Source of the DNA: SZUA-87 sp041687805
Lineage (GTDB): Bacteria > Actinomycetota > Acidimicrobiia > Acidimicrobiales > Aldehydirespiratoraceae
Direction of reading: 5' to 3'
NCBI GenBank assembly: GCA_041687805.1
Contig: JBDNJK010000101.1
Coordinates: forward strand, 1-36,283
DNA: 36,283 nucleotides
In this document: positions 1 through 6,615 of the stretch, in pieces
Layout: each line of letters begins with the position of its first letter
Numbering within the stretch: the stretch's first letter is position 1
Position numbers and translations under genes: made by a program
Notes under the pieces: model-generated
Told to the model about the DNA's origin: nothing
The model's database searches: none
The model's input: only the letters and a program-made list of their open reading frames with translations

Positions 1-281
1 ACTCCCTCAACACCGACCGTCTCCACCCCGGCGGCCTCAACGACGGGCTGCGGCTCTACGGCGACGTATGGGAATGGACCGCCAGCCCCTACATCGGCTA
101 CCCCGGCTTCAAAGCCGCCGAAGGCGCGGTGGGCGAATACAACGGCAAGTTCATGGTCAACCAGCAGGTTCTGCGCGGCGGGTGTTCGCTCACCCCGCTC
201 AGCCACATGCGGCTGTCATACCGAAACTTCTTCCCGGCTCACACACGCTGGCAGTCCTCCGGGCTTCGACTGGCCCGATAG
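1..281 (+). CDS. egtB: Ergothioneine biosynthesis protein EgtB, C-terminal fragment
   Basis: The gene is cut by the window edge; reading in the frame that starts at base 3 gives about 92 residues to a TAG at 279-281. The fragment carries the end of a formylglycine-generating-enzyme/sulfatase-modifying-factor fold as found in EgtB: GDVWEWT, then NGKFM, VLRGG and YRNFFPAHTRWQSSGLRLAR. EgtB is the non-haem iron sulfoxide synthase that joins oxygen and gamma-glutamylcysteine (or cysteine) to trimethylhistidine in ergothioneine synthesis. The usual DinB-like N-terminal domain lies outside the window. One local difference is RGGCS where I would expect RGGSC. A longer frame beginning at base 68 overlaps this fragment, but it is not coding there. 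Confidence 0.85.
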   Translation, partial: SLNTDRLHPGGLNDGLRLYGDVWEWTASPYIGYPGFKAAEGAVGEYNGKFMVNQQVLRGGCSLTPLSHMRLSYRNFFPAHTRWQSSGLRLAR

Positions 282-295
282 GGGCCGACGCTGCG

Positions 296-958
296 ATGGA
301 GCCGACTCCGGGGCCGACCCTCGTTGCCCACCGGGCGGGAAATAACCCGTCCGGATCTGGCGCAGCGGCCTCGACGGCCCACATGGTTGAGATCGACCTC
401 CACCTGTGGCACGGACGACTGGAAGTTCGCCACGCCAAACGGCTCTGGATATTTCAAAGGCTTTGGGAGCAATGGGAACTGCTACCTGCCCACACTGCGG
501 TTCCCGTGTTCGACGAGGCGCTGGCCGCACTGCCAGGCACAACGCCGCTGTTGGTCGACCTAAAGGGGTGGTCGCCCCGGCTGGTCGACAAGGTGTGCGA
601 GGGCATTCGCAAAACAGACCCCGGCGGCTCACGGCGGATTGTCGCCTCGGCCCGCAGCTGGTGGCTTCTGCCTCGGCTTCGCCATCATCCCGACACGACA
701 ACGCTTCGTTCGGTGGGCACCAAATGGCAGCGCTGGCTCGCCCTGCGGCTGCCGGCACACGGCCACGGCGTTGTCATCCACCAACTCTTACTCGACCCCG
801 TCTCCGTCCGTCGACTCGTTGATCGATACGGCACCGTCTTCACCTGGAACGTGGAGACCGTCGAAAGAGCCGAGGCTCTCGTCGACATGGGTGTGAGCGG
901 CTTGATCATCGACGATCTGGAATTGATAAGAGTGTTGCGGACCCGACTCGAAGCATGA
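296..958 (+). CDS. Short glycerophosphodiester phosphodiesterase-like protein
   Basis: 220 residues. The N-terminus VAHRAGNN (His12-Arg13) followed by VEIDLHLWHG (Glu32, Asp34) and a later His46 matches the start of the GDPD TIM barrel, where this His-Arg, Glu-x-Asp and second His form the metal and catalytic site. The C-terminus (TWNVETVERAEALVDMGVSGLIIDDLELI) is the typical last strand and helix of GDPD proteins. It would hydrolyse glycerophosphodiesters, but at 220 residues it is shorter than usual (about 240-260) and the middle is poorly conserved, so the substrate is open. The ATG at 296 lies 14 bases after the egtB stop, suggesting one transcript. An in-frame ATG at 68 would overlap egtB and is not favoured. 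Confidence 0.75.
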   Translation: MEPTPGPTLVAHRAGNNPSGSGAAASTAHMVEIDLHLWHGRLEVRHAKRLWIFQRLWEQWELLPAHTAVPVFDEALAALPGTTPLLVDLKGWSPRLVDKVCEGIRKTDPGGSRRIVASARSWWLLPRLRHHPDTTTLRSVGTKWQRWLALRLPAHGHGVVIHQLLLDPVSVRRLVDRYGTVFTWNVETVERAEALVDMGVSGLIIDDLELIRVLRTRLEA

Positions 959-1036
959 GTTCTCCTATACAACTGCCGATGGTTTCCTACACTGGAAGAT
1001 ACGTCTGAGCGGTCTCCACGAACAAAGGTGACGACG

Positions 1037-1726
1037 TTGCCACAAGCAATCGTGATGCCAGATCTCAAGTCGGTGGCGCGCCGTTCGATCCCCAATCTGA
1101 TCGTGGGCAAAGTCATCCCGGTGTTGTTGTTTGTCGGCCTGCTCCAGGTTCGCAACTCAAACTGGGCGCTGGCCGCGGCGCTCGGATGGTCGGTGAGTGC
1201 CATTGTCGTCCAACGAGTTCGACATCGCCGTATTCCTGGTCTCGTGCTGCTTAGCGCAGTGATGCTCACCGCCAAGACGATCGCGGCGATCGTGAGCGGC
1301 AACCTGATGATCTACTTCATCCCGCCGACCATCACTACAGCGCTCGTCGGTCTGGCGTTCCTGATCTCGGTGCCTCTTGGGACACCACTAGCAGGGCGTC
1401 TGGCGGAGGATTTCTGCCCGTTCGACGATGAGACCCGCCGCCACCCCGTGCTCTACCACTTCTTCAACAGACTCTCGCTGGTGTGGGCCGTCACCAGCCT
1501 GATCGACGCGGGCATCACTCTCTGGCTGCTGATGACCCAGTCGACCACCACGTTCGTCATCGCCAAGTCGGTGCTCGGCCCGGCCACCACCGTGATCACG
1601 CTGGCAATCGGTGCTGTTGTATTCAAGGGCATGCTCGCCAGCAGCGGAACCGAGCTTCAGTTCTCCAAGCCGGAAACGAAGCAGGTGCCGGGGTCCGAAC
1701 CGAAGCTGGTCACCACTCGCCGGTAG
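1037..1726 (+). CDS. VC0807-like integral membrane protein
   Basis: About 229 residues with five to six hydrophobic segments (for example around VIPVLLFVGLLQV, GLVLLSAVMLTAKTIAAIVSG, TTALVGLAFLISV and ITLWLLM) and a conserved-looking cytosolic stretch RLAEDFCPFDDETRRHP. This resembles the VC0807-family membrane proteins of unknown function; I recognise the pattern but no activity. The TTG at 1037 is preceded by AAAGGTG at a normal ribosome-binding distance. A GTG at 1028 overlaps that site and an ATG at 1052 is another candidate. The last 17 bases overlap the 3' end of the convergent NfnB gene, so there is no room for a terminator between them. Confidence 0.6.
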   Translation: MPQAIVMPDLKSVARRSIPNLIVGKVIPVLLFVGLLQVRNSNWALAAALGWSVSAIVVQRVRHRRIPGLVLLSAVMLTAKTIAAIVSGNLMIYFIPPTITTALVGLAFLISVPLGTPLAGRLAEDFCPFDDETRRHPVLYHFFNRLSLVWAVTSLIDAGITLWLLMTQSTTTFVIAKSVLGPATTVITLAIGAVVFKGMLASSGTELQFSKPETKQVPGSEPKLVTTRR

Positions 1727-3134
1727 TGAGAAACTCGCCGATCGAGGCAGCGGCACGACGGCCCGCACCCATGGCCAGAATCACAGTCGCACCGCCGGTG
1801 ACGATGTCGCCCCCGCCAAACACGCCCTTCTTCGAGGTGCGGCCCGTGGCATCGTCAGCCACAAGAGTGCCCCACTTGGTGCGGTCGAGATCGGGGGTGG
1901 TGCGCAGCAAAAGCGGGTTGGGCACGTTGCCGATAGCGATCACCACAATGTCGGCGGGCTGCTCGAAAATATCGCCCTCGATCGGCTGGGGCCGACGCCG
2001 ACCGTCTTCGCCTGGCTCGCCGAGCTCCATACGCTGAAGCCGCACCCCGACAAGATTGCTGTCGTCGTCGCCCAGAAGCTCAAGCGGAGAAATCAGCGTG
2101 TCGAACTCCACACCCTCGGCCTGAGCATGATGGACCTCTTCGACACGAGCCGGCATCTCGTCCATCGTGCGGCGATAGGCAATCGAAGCCCGCCCGGCGC
2201 CGAGACGAAGCGCGGTGCGCACAGCATCCATGGCTGTGTTGCCGCCACCGAACACGACCACGTTTTTCCCGTGCATGTCGAGGATCGGCGTTTGGGACGT
2301 GGCCATATAGGCCTTCATCAAATTGATGCGAGTGAGAAACTCGTTGGCCGAATACACGCCGATCAAGTTCTCGCCGGGCACATTGAGGAACTTCGGCAAT
2401 CCGGCGCCGACACCAATGAACACGGCGTCGAAACCCTCTTCGTCGAGAAGATCGTCAAGCGTGTCGAGCGAACCGATCACTGTGTTGGTGCGAAACTCGA
2501 CGCCACGATTGGCGAGCCCGTCGATCTCGGACTTGACGATGTCTTTAGGCAAACGAAACTCGGGGATGCCGTAAACCAGCACGCCGCCAAGCTCGTGCAA
2601 AGCCTCGAACACGACAACTTCGTGGCCCATGGTGATGAGGTCGCTGGCACAGGCCAAACCGGCCGGGCCGCTACCGACAACGGCAACACGCTTACCGGTG
2701 GCCGGCGCGTTGGGAGTGGGCTCAAGGGGTGAGTTCTCGCGCACGAAATCGGCCACGAAACGCTCAAGATGACCAATATGGATCGGCTTGCCCTTCTTGT
2801 CGAGCACGCATGAACCTTCGCACTGCACTTCCTGGGCACACACACGCCCACAAACCGCTGGCAGTGAGTTGTCGATCCCGATCACCTCGGCCGCTTCGGT
2901 GAACTCCTTGAGAGCGACGTGATGGATGAACTCGGAAATGTTGATGCCTACGGGGCAACCGTCGATGCAGACGGGGTGGGCGCACAGCAAGCAACGCTGC
3001 GCTTCGAGGGTGGCAAGCTCCGGGGTGTAGCCGAAGTTGACCTCCATGAAACTGGTCGCCCTGACCTTGGCATCGCGCTCGGGCATTTCGGTTGGCGTCA
3101 TTTTCATGCGCTCGCGCTTGGTGAGCTCAGTCAT
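1710..3134 (-). CDS. nfnB: NfnB-like large subunit of NADH-dependent ferredoxin:NADP oxidoreductase (GltD/GltA family)
   Basis: 474 residues. The N-terminal Fe-S domain has two Cys sets, C48/C51/C56/C60 and C95/C99/C105/C109, for two [4Fe-4S] clusters. A FAD-binding GSGPAGL follows at about 154-160 and an NADPH-type VVFGGGNTAMDAV at about 293-305. Such proteins are often labelled glutamate synthase small subunit. The partner gene just upstream is the NfnA type rather than a glutamate synthase large subunit, so a transhydrogenase is the better reading. In Nfn the large subunit holds the bifurcating FAD and handles NADPH and ferredoxin. The ATG at 3134 overlaps the nfnA stop by four bases (ATGA), implying translational coupling. 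Ferredoxin use is inferred from the family; a stand-alone sulfide dehydrogenase-like (SudAB) role is the main alternative. Confidence 0.8.
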   Translation of the reverse strand: MTELTKRERMKMTPTEMPERDAKVRATSFMEVNFGYTPELATLEAQRCLLCAHPVCIDGCPVGINISEFIHHVALKEFTEAAEVIGIDNSLPAVCGRVCAQEVQCEGSCVLDKKGKPIHIGHLERFVADFVRENSPLEPTPNAPATGKRVAVVGSGPAGLACASDLITMGHEVVVFEALHELGGVLVYGIPEFRLPKDIVKSEIDGLANRGVEFRTNTVIGSLDTLDDLLDEEGFDAVFIGVGAGLPKFLNVPGENLIGVYSANEFLTRINLMKAYMATSQTPILDMHGKNVVVFGGGNTAMDAVRTALRLGAGRASIAYRRTMDEMPARVEEVHHAQAEGVEFDTLISPLELLGDDDSNLVGVRLQRMELGEPGEDGRRRPQPIEGDIFEQPADIVVIAIGNVPNPLLLRTTPDLDRTKWGTLVADDATGRTSKKGVFGGGDIVTGGATVILAMGAGRRAAASIGEFLTTGEW

Positions 3135-4024
3135 GATTGTGTGCGCCTCACTCCCGACACCTCGATGGGTTCGGCGCAGGCACCAAGATCGTCGGAATCA
3201 GACGTGCGATTGTGCTCGGCCTCCCACGTGCGGTAGGCCTTGTTTCGACGGTTGAGAAGCTCGAAATCGACCTCGTGAGCATCGAACTCGGGCCCGTCGA
3301 CACAAGCGAATTTCGACTCGCCACCCACCGACACCCGACAGCCGCCGCACATGCCGGTGCCGTCGACCATGATCGGGTTGAGGCTCGCAATGGTGGGGAT
3401 GCCTTGGGAGCGAGTGGTCTCCGCGACCGCACGCATCATCGGAATGGGGCCGGCGCACACAACCCGGTCGACCTTGCGGCGGGCCATCACCTCTTCGAGT
3501 TTGGTGGTGACCAGGCCGTGGAAGCCGTAGCTGCCATCGTCGGTGCATGGATGAACCTCATCGGAACACGCCGTCAACTCTTCTTCGAACAACACGTAAG
3601 GGGTGCTGCGACCGCCGATGATCGAGATCACATCGTTGCTGGCATCGGCGAGAGCTTTGGCCACTGGATAGGCGATTGCGGTGCCGAGGCCGCCACCAAC
3701 CACAGCCACCGTGCCGAAGACTTCAATCTCGGACGGCTCGCCGAGTGGGCCCACCAAATCGATGAGATGATCGCCGGCCTCGAGCTTGTTCATGACGGTG
3801 GTGGTGTGGCCGACCGCTTGCACCGCGAGCGCTATCCAGCCCTCTTCAGGGTTGGAATCGGCGATCGTGAGCGGAATTCGCTCGCCGTCGTCTTCCACCC
3901 GCACGATCACGAATTGCCCGGCCTGCCGCCGTTTGGCGATTTTCGGGGAATCGATCCGAAAATACTTGACGTCGGGAGTTAGGGCGCGTGCTTCCAAGAC
4001 CGTGTTCACCCGGCCATGCTCCAC
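3131..4024 (-). CDS. nfnA: NfnA-like small subunit (FAD/NAD-binding, Asp-ligated [2Fe-2S])
   Basis: About 297 residues of the dihydroorotate-dehydrogenase-electron-transfer/ferredoxin reductase type. RIPLTI (about 49-54) is the FAD-binding motif, VVGGGLGTA (about 108-116) binds NAD, and the C-terminus has VDGTGMCGGCR ... FACVDGPEFDAHEVDF. Asp221 with Cys226, Cys229 and Cys241 matches the unusual three-Cys one-Asp [2Fe-2S] site known from Thermotoga NfnA. The protein would oxidise NADH and feed the partner NfnB. The GTG at 4024 is taken as the start; a second GTG at 4009 has GGAG upstream and is a fair alternative. It is the first gene of the pair and lies 33 bases downstream of the HmuY-like gene on the same strand. 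Confidence 0.8.
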   Translation of the reverse strand: MEHGRVNTVLEARALTPDVKYFRIDSPKIAKRRQAGQFVIVRVEDDGERIPLTIADSNPEEGWIALAVQAVGHTTTVMNKLEAGDHLIDLVGPLGEPSEIEVFGTVAVVGGGLGTAIAYPVAKALADASNDVISIIGGRSTPYVLFEEELTACSDEVHPCTDDGSYGFHGLVTTKLEEVMARRKVDRVVCAGPIPMMRAVAETTRSQGIPTIASLNPIMVDGTGMCGGCRVSVGGESKFACVDGPEFDAHEVDFELLNRRNKAYRTWEAEHNRTSDSDDLGACAEPIEVSGVRRTQS

Positions 4025-4057
4025 CTTTGTGCCAAGTGCGGATAGGGGCCGTGGACT

Positions 4058-4801
4058 CTATTCGTCGATCGCCGGGCCGAACGTGGCATCGGCCGCTTTG
4101 GGCACCAACCGGTAGCGCAAAGTGAGGCAGCGGGTGCTGTCGTCCTCGCAGTAGTACGAATCGAAATGGATCAGAGCATCACGATCGCCGCCCGTGCGCA
4201 CCAAGAAAGTGTCGTCGTTGGCGTTGACAATGTGGCGAAAGAAATCGTAGCTGTACCAGTGTTTGAGCTCTGAGTTGACCGGCTTGTCGCCGTCTTCGCC
4301 GCCCATGCCGTCGGTGATGAACGACACCGGGTCGGGCACCGCAGCATCGATCAACGGCACCTCGCCGAGATCGATTGCACCGCCCGGACCGTCAGGGTTG
4401 GTGGTGCCGGAGTTGGTGAGGATCGTGGTCTTGCGAAACGCGAGGTCCCAACCAGGAGTAGTGAAGTCACCCTCTACCAGTCGCCCCTCGTTGAGGTTGA
4501 ACAGGGCGTAATCGCTGCCCGTATTGACATCGACAGTGAACTGGGCCCATTGATCGGTGATGATCGCGCCGGCCTCAGGATCGGTGGGAGCAAACCCTGG
4601 CGGGCGCGGCTGCAGCTCACCCCAGACGAACAAGCCGCCAAGCGCCAGCACAATGACAAGGGGCAGCCCCAAAAACCAGGTGCGCTTGTAGGCCCACCAA
4701 CGACGTTTGTGCTTCGGGGCGTCTTGTGGCGACTCTTCAGCGTTGGTCATTGTGGCGGACTCGTTTGTCTCGGCGATGGAGGGGGAAATCGTCGGTGACA
4801 T
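4058..4801 (-). CDS. HmuY-like extracytoplasmic protein with N-terminal membrane anchor
   Basis: 247 residues. A basic segment KHKRRWWAYKR precedes one transmembrane helix (about 42-60), so the remaining 185 residues should lie outside the membrane. That part has the HmuY-family pattern: WDLAFRKTTILTNSGT, a Gly/Asp-rich stretch, HWYSYDFFRH, FLVRTGGDRDALIHFDSYYCEDDSTRCLTLRYRL (seen as separate motifs). HmuY proteins are haem-binding in Bacteroidetes, where they are lipoproteins; here there is no lipobox. Whether this one binds haem cannot be said. The ATG at 4801 has no clear ribosome-binding site; ATG 4750 is an alternative. The 144-base gap to the divergent permease gene holds a short GC hairpin (about 4828-4852) and probably both promoters. 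Confidence 0.65.
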   Translation of the reverse strand: MSPTISPSIAETNESATMTNAEESPQDAPKHKRRWWAYKRTWFLGLPLVIVLALGGLFVWGELQPRPPGFAPTDPEAGAIITDQWAQFTVDVNTGSDYALFNLNEGRLVEGDFTTPGWDLAFRKTTILTNSGTTNPDGPGGAIDLGEVPLIDAAVPDPVSFITDGMGGEDGDKPVNSELKHWYSYDFFRHIVNANDDTFLVRTGGDRDALIHFDSYYCEDDSTRCLTLRYRLVPKAADATFGPAIDE

Positions 4802-4945
4802 CTTGGCACTATCTGATTCTGGAACTGCCCCACACCGGATGACTCCGGTGGGTCACATGGAAATGTAGACCGATAGTACGAACACCAGTAGGGGAGAAGG
4901 TCATGGTGGTTTGACAAGCACTCGCGATGTGGCGAGCCTGCACCG

Positions 4946-5854
4946 ATGCCGGATCCGACACCTCAGCGAATCCTCTCCACAAACACTGGATCCGACACGG
5001 GTGAATTCACGGCACGCCACTGGCTCTGGATGCTCACCAACGCAGCCATCTTCGGGTCGGCATTTCTGTGGATCTCGATGTCTCTACGAGGATTTCCGGC
5101 GCCGGTGGTGGCGGTCGGACGAGTCGCTCTCGGCTGCGGTGCGCTCGCCATGTTGCCGGCCTCACGTCGCCGCATCGAACGCAGCGACTGGCCCCGCGTA
5201 GCCATCGTCGGAATCGCCGGACAGGGCGGGCCCGCTCTCCTGTTCGCCATGGCCGAGGAACGGATCTCCTCGGCGCTCACCGGGATGCTCGTCAGCTCTG
5301 TGCCGATCGCCGCGGTGGCGATCGCAGCCGCTCTCACCCGCACGCGGCCCGGCAAGCGCCGCATCCTCGGACTTCTCGTTGGCATGGCCGGTGTTGCCCT
5401 GCTTGTGTCGCCCGCGTTGGGCGACAGCTCAGCTCGGCCAAGCGGAATCCTTTTCGTGTTGCTGGCGGTGGTCGGCTACGGGCTATCGGCCAACCTCTAC
5501 GTGCCGTTGCAGCAGAAATACGGGGCAATCTCTGTCGCCATGTGGGCGCTGGCAGTAGGGACCGTGGTGCTGATACCGGTCGCCCTGCCGTCCGTGCCCG
5601 ACATCGACTGGCGGGCCGATTCTGTGGTGGCGCTCGCAATTCTCGGAGTTGTCGGCACGGGCTTGGGTCGGGCCATGCTCATCACATTCATGGGTCGAGT
5701 TGGAGCGTCGCGCGGATCGATCCTGGGCTACATCGTTCCCATCATGGCGCTCGTGCTCGGGGTTGTGGCGCTCGACGAGTCGGTCGAATTCATCCAAATC
5801 CTCGGAGTGGGCGTAGCCCTAGCCGGCGGTTGGCTCGTTAGTCGAAACGAATAG
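4946..5854 (+). CDS. EamA/DMT-superfamily permease
   Basis: 302 residues, about ten hydrophobic helices in two repeated halves, the hallmark of EamA drug/metabolite exporters. The N-terminal half begins WLWMLTNAAIFGSAFLWISMS and each half ends with a helix before a short charged stretch (RTRPGKRR in the middle, VSRNE at the end). The family exports amino acids, nucleosides or other small metabolites; nothing here fixes the substrate. The ATG at 4946 gives a 27-residue soluble lead before the first helix; a shorter start is possible. It is the first of three EamA-type permeases in this window (the others at 30.5 and 33.9 kb). Its stop is 9 bases from the stop of the convergent acyltransferase gene. 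Confidence 0.8.
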   Translation: MPDPTPQRILSTNTGSDTGEFTARHWLWMLTNAAIFGSAFLWISMSLRGFPAPVVAVGRVALGCGALAMLPASRRRIERSDWPRVAIVGIAGQGGPALLFAMAEERISSALTGMLVSSVPIAAVAIAAALTRTRPGKRRILGLLVGMAGVALLVSPALGDSSARPSGILFVLLAVVGYGLSANLYVPLQQKYGAISVAMWALAVGTVVLIPVALPSVPDIDWRADSVVALAILGVVGTGLGRAMLITFMGRVGASRGSILGYIVPIMALVLGVVALDESVEFIQILGVGVALAGGWLVSRNE

Positions 5855-5863
5855 CTGCCGACG

Positions 5864-6502
5864 TCAGTCGAGCCCGGAGTCGGGTCCGAACCGGCGGACA
5901 ATTTTCGCGGGCACACCGGCCGCAATCGAATAGTCGGGAACGTCGCCGCGCACCACAGCGCCAGCGGCAACGATCGCATTACGACCGATATGAGAACCGG
6001 CGAGGATGATCGCCCCATGCCCGATCCACGAATTGTCGCCGATCGACACAGGCTCGACCGTTCCCTTCTGCGAACCGATCGGTGCATCAAGATCGTCGTA
6101 GCCATGGTTGCCGTCGGTGATGAAAACGTGCTGCCCAAGCCACACGTCGTTGCCGAGCTCGACGCTCTGATGGGCCACGATCCCTGAACGCAGGCCGATG
6201 ACGCAGCGTTCGCCGATCACCAGGGCCCGCGGGGGAGTGGCCGGATCGTCGGGCACGTAGCCAGCCGCGAGAGTGGCCCAAGACGTCACCAAAGTGCCTG
6301 CACCGATATGGATCGAGCGTTCTCCATCGATGGCTGTGGGCGGAAACGCAATGATGCTGCCTTCACCCATGAAGCCGAACTTGTCGGCGCGGTGAGACCC
6401 CGGATGGATCGCACCGTAGGTCCGGATAAGCCCCCACATCCGATGGACGAGCCGACCTTTCAGCCGATGCAGAGCACCGTGAGAGCGACTCATGTGGATC
6501 AC
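5864..6502 (-). CDS. Hexapeptide-repeat acyltransferase (left-handed beta-helix)
   Basis: 212 residues. From about residue 45 onward it shows imperfect hexapeptide repeats ([LIV]-G-x-x-x-x), for example IHIGAGTLV, ALVIGERCVIGLRSGIV, VELGNDVWLGQHVFI, VSIGDNSWIGHGAIIL and SHIGRNAIVAAGAVV, ending in the typical IAAGVPAKIVRRFG. The loop TDGNHGYDD carries the His expected to act as general base in maltose/galactoside O-acetyltransferase relatives. It would move an acetyl group from acetyl-CoA to a sugar or related acceptor, in the cytosol as a trimer. The acceptor is unknown. The ATG at 6502 (or 6493) lies 24 bases from palindromic repeat copy A, which sits between this gene and the upstream helicase gene. 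Confidence 0.85.
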   Translation of the reverse strand: MIHMSRSHGALHRLKGRLVHRMWGLIRTYGAIHPGSHRADKFGFMGEGSIIAFPPTAIDGERSIHIGAGTLVTSWATLAAGYVPDDPATPPRALVIGERCVIGLRSGIVAHQSVELGNDVWLGQHVFITDGNHGYDDLDAPIGSQKGTVEPVSIGDNSWIGHGAIILAGSHIGRNAIVAAGAVVRGDVPDYSIAAGVPAKIVRRFGPDSGLD

Positions 6503-6525
6503 CCCGCGATCCTACGCCCCCAAAT

Positions 6526-6577
6526 GTTTTTGTGAACCGTGGGGCGCGCTATAGCAGCATCGAGCGTTCACAAAAAC
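6526..6577. repeat. 52-bp palindromic repeat, copy A (degenerate core)
   Basis: Outer 12-bp arms GTTTTTGTGAAC (6526-6537) and GTTCACAAAAAC (6566-6577) are a perfect inverted repeat and are identical to the outer arms of the copies at 22266 and 23279. The 28-bp core between them has the same length as in those copies, but its own palindrome is largely lost: only the right core arm GCAGCA... still resembles them, and the 4-base centre is TATA. It lies 38 bases past the helicase stop. The T run is on the 5' side and the A run on the 3' side on both strands, unlike a normal intrinsic terminator. Confidence 0.8.
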
Positions 6578-6578
6578 C

Positions 6579-6609
6579 GGGTGGGGTGGTGGGGTGGGGT
6601 GGGGTGGGG
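6579..6609 (+). other. G-quadruplex-prone run of GGGGT units
   Basis: The + strand reads GGG followed by several GGGG blocks, each separated mainly by a single T (one spacer is TGGT). Six G-tracts of three or more with one-base loops is the textbook pattern for a very stable G-quadruplex in single-stranded DNA. It starts one base after repeat copy A and ends six bases before the helicase stop codon complement. The helicase mRNA would carry the C-rich strand, so any quadruplex would be in the non-template DNA strand rather than in that transcript. Confidence 0.75.
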
Positions 6610-6615
6610 ACTTGG

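Noticed and set aside
68..958. A 296-residue protein starting inside egtB
   Set aside because: The first 76 codons overlap the conserved egtB reading frame and look like random out-of-frame sequence; the conserved part begins at ATG 296.
1611..2732. A 373-residue open frame on the + strand
   Set aside because: It is antisense to nfnB, which has complete Fe-S, FAD and NADPH motifs; long antisense frames are common at high GC.
1710..3134. Glutamate synthase small subunit
   Set aside because: No glutamate synthase large subunit is adjacent; the partner has the NfnA-type Asp-ligated [2Fe-2S] site.
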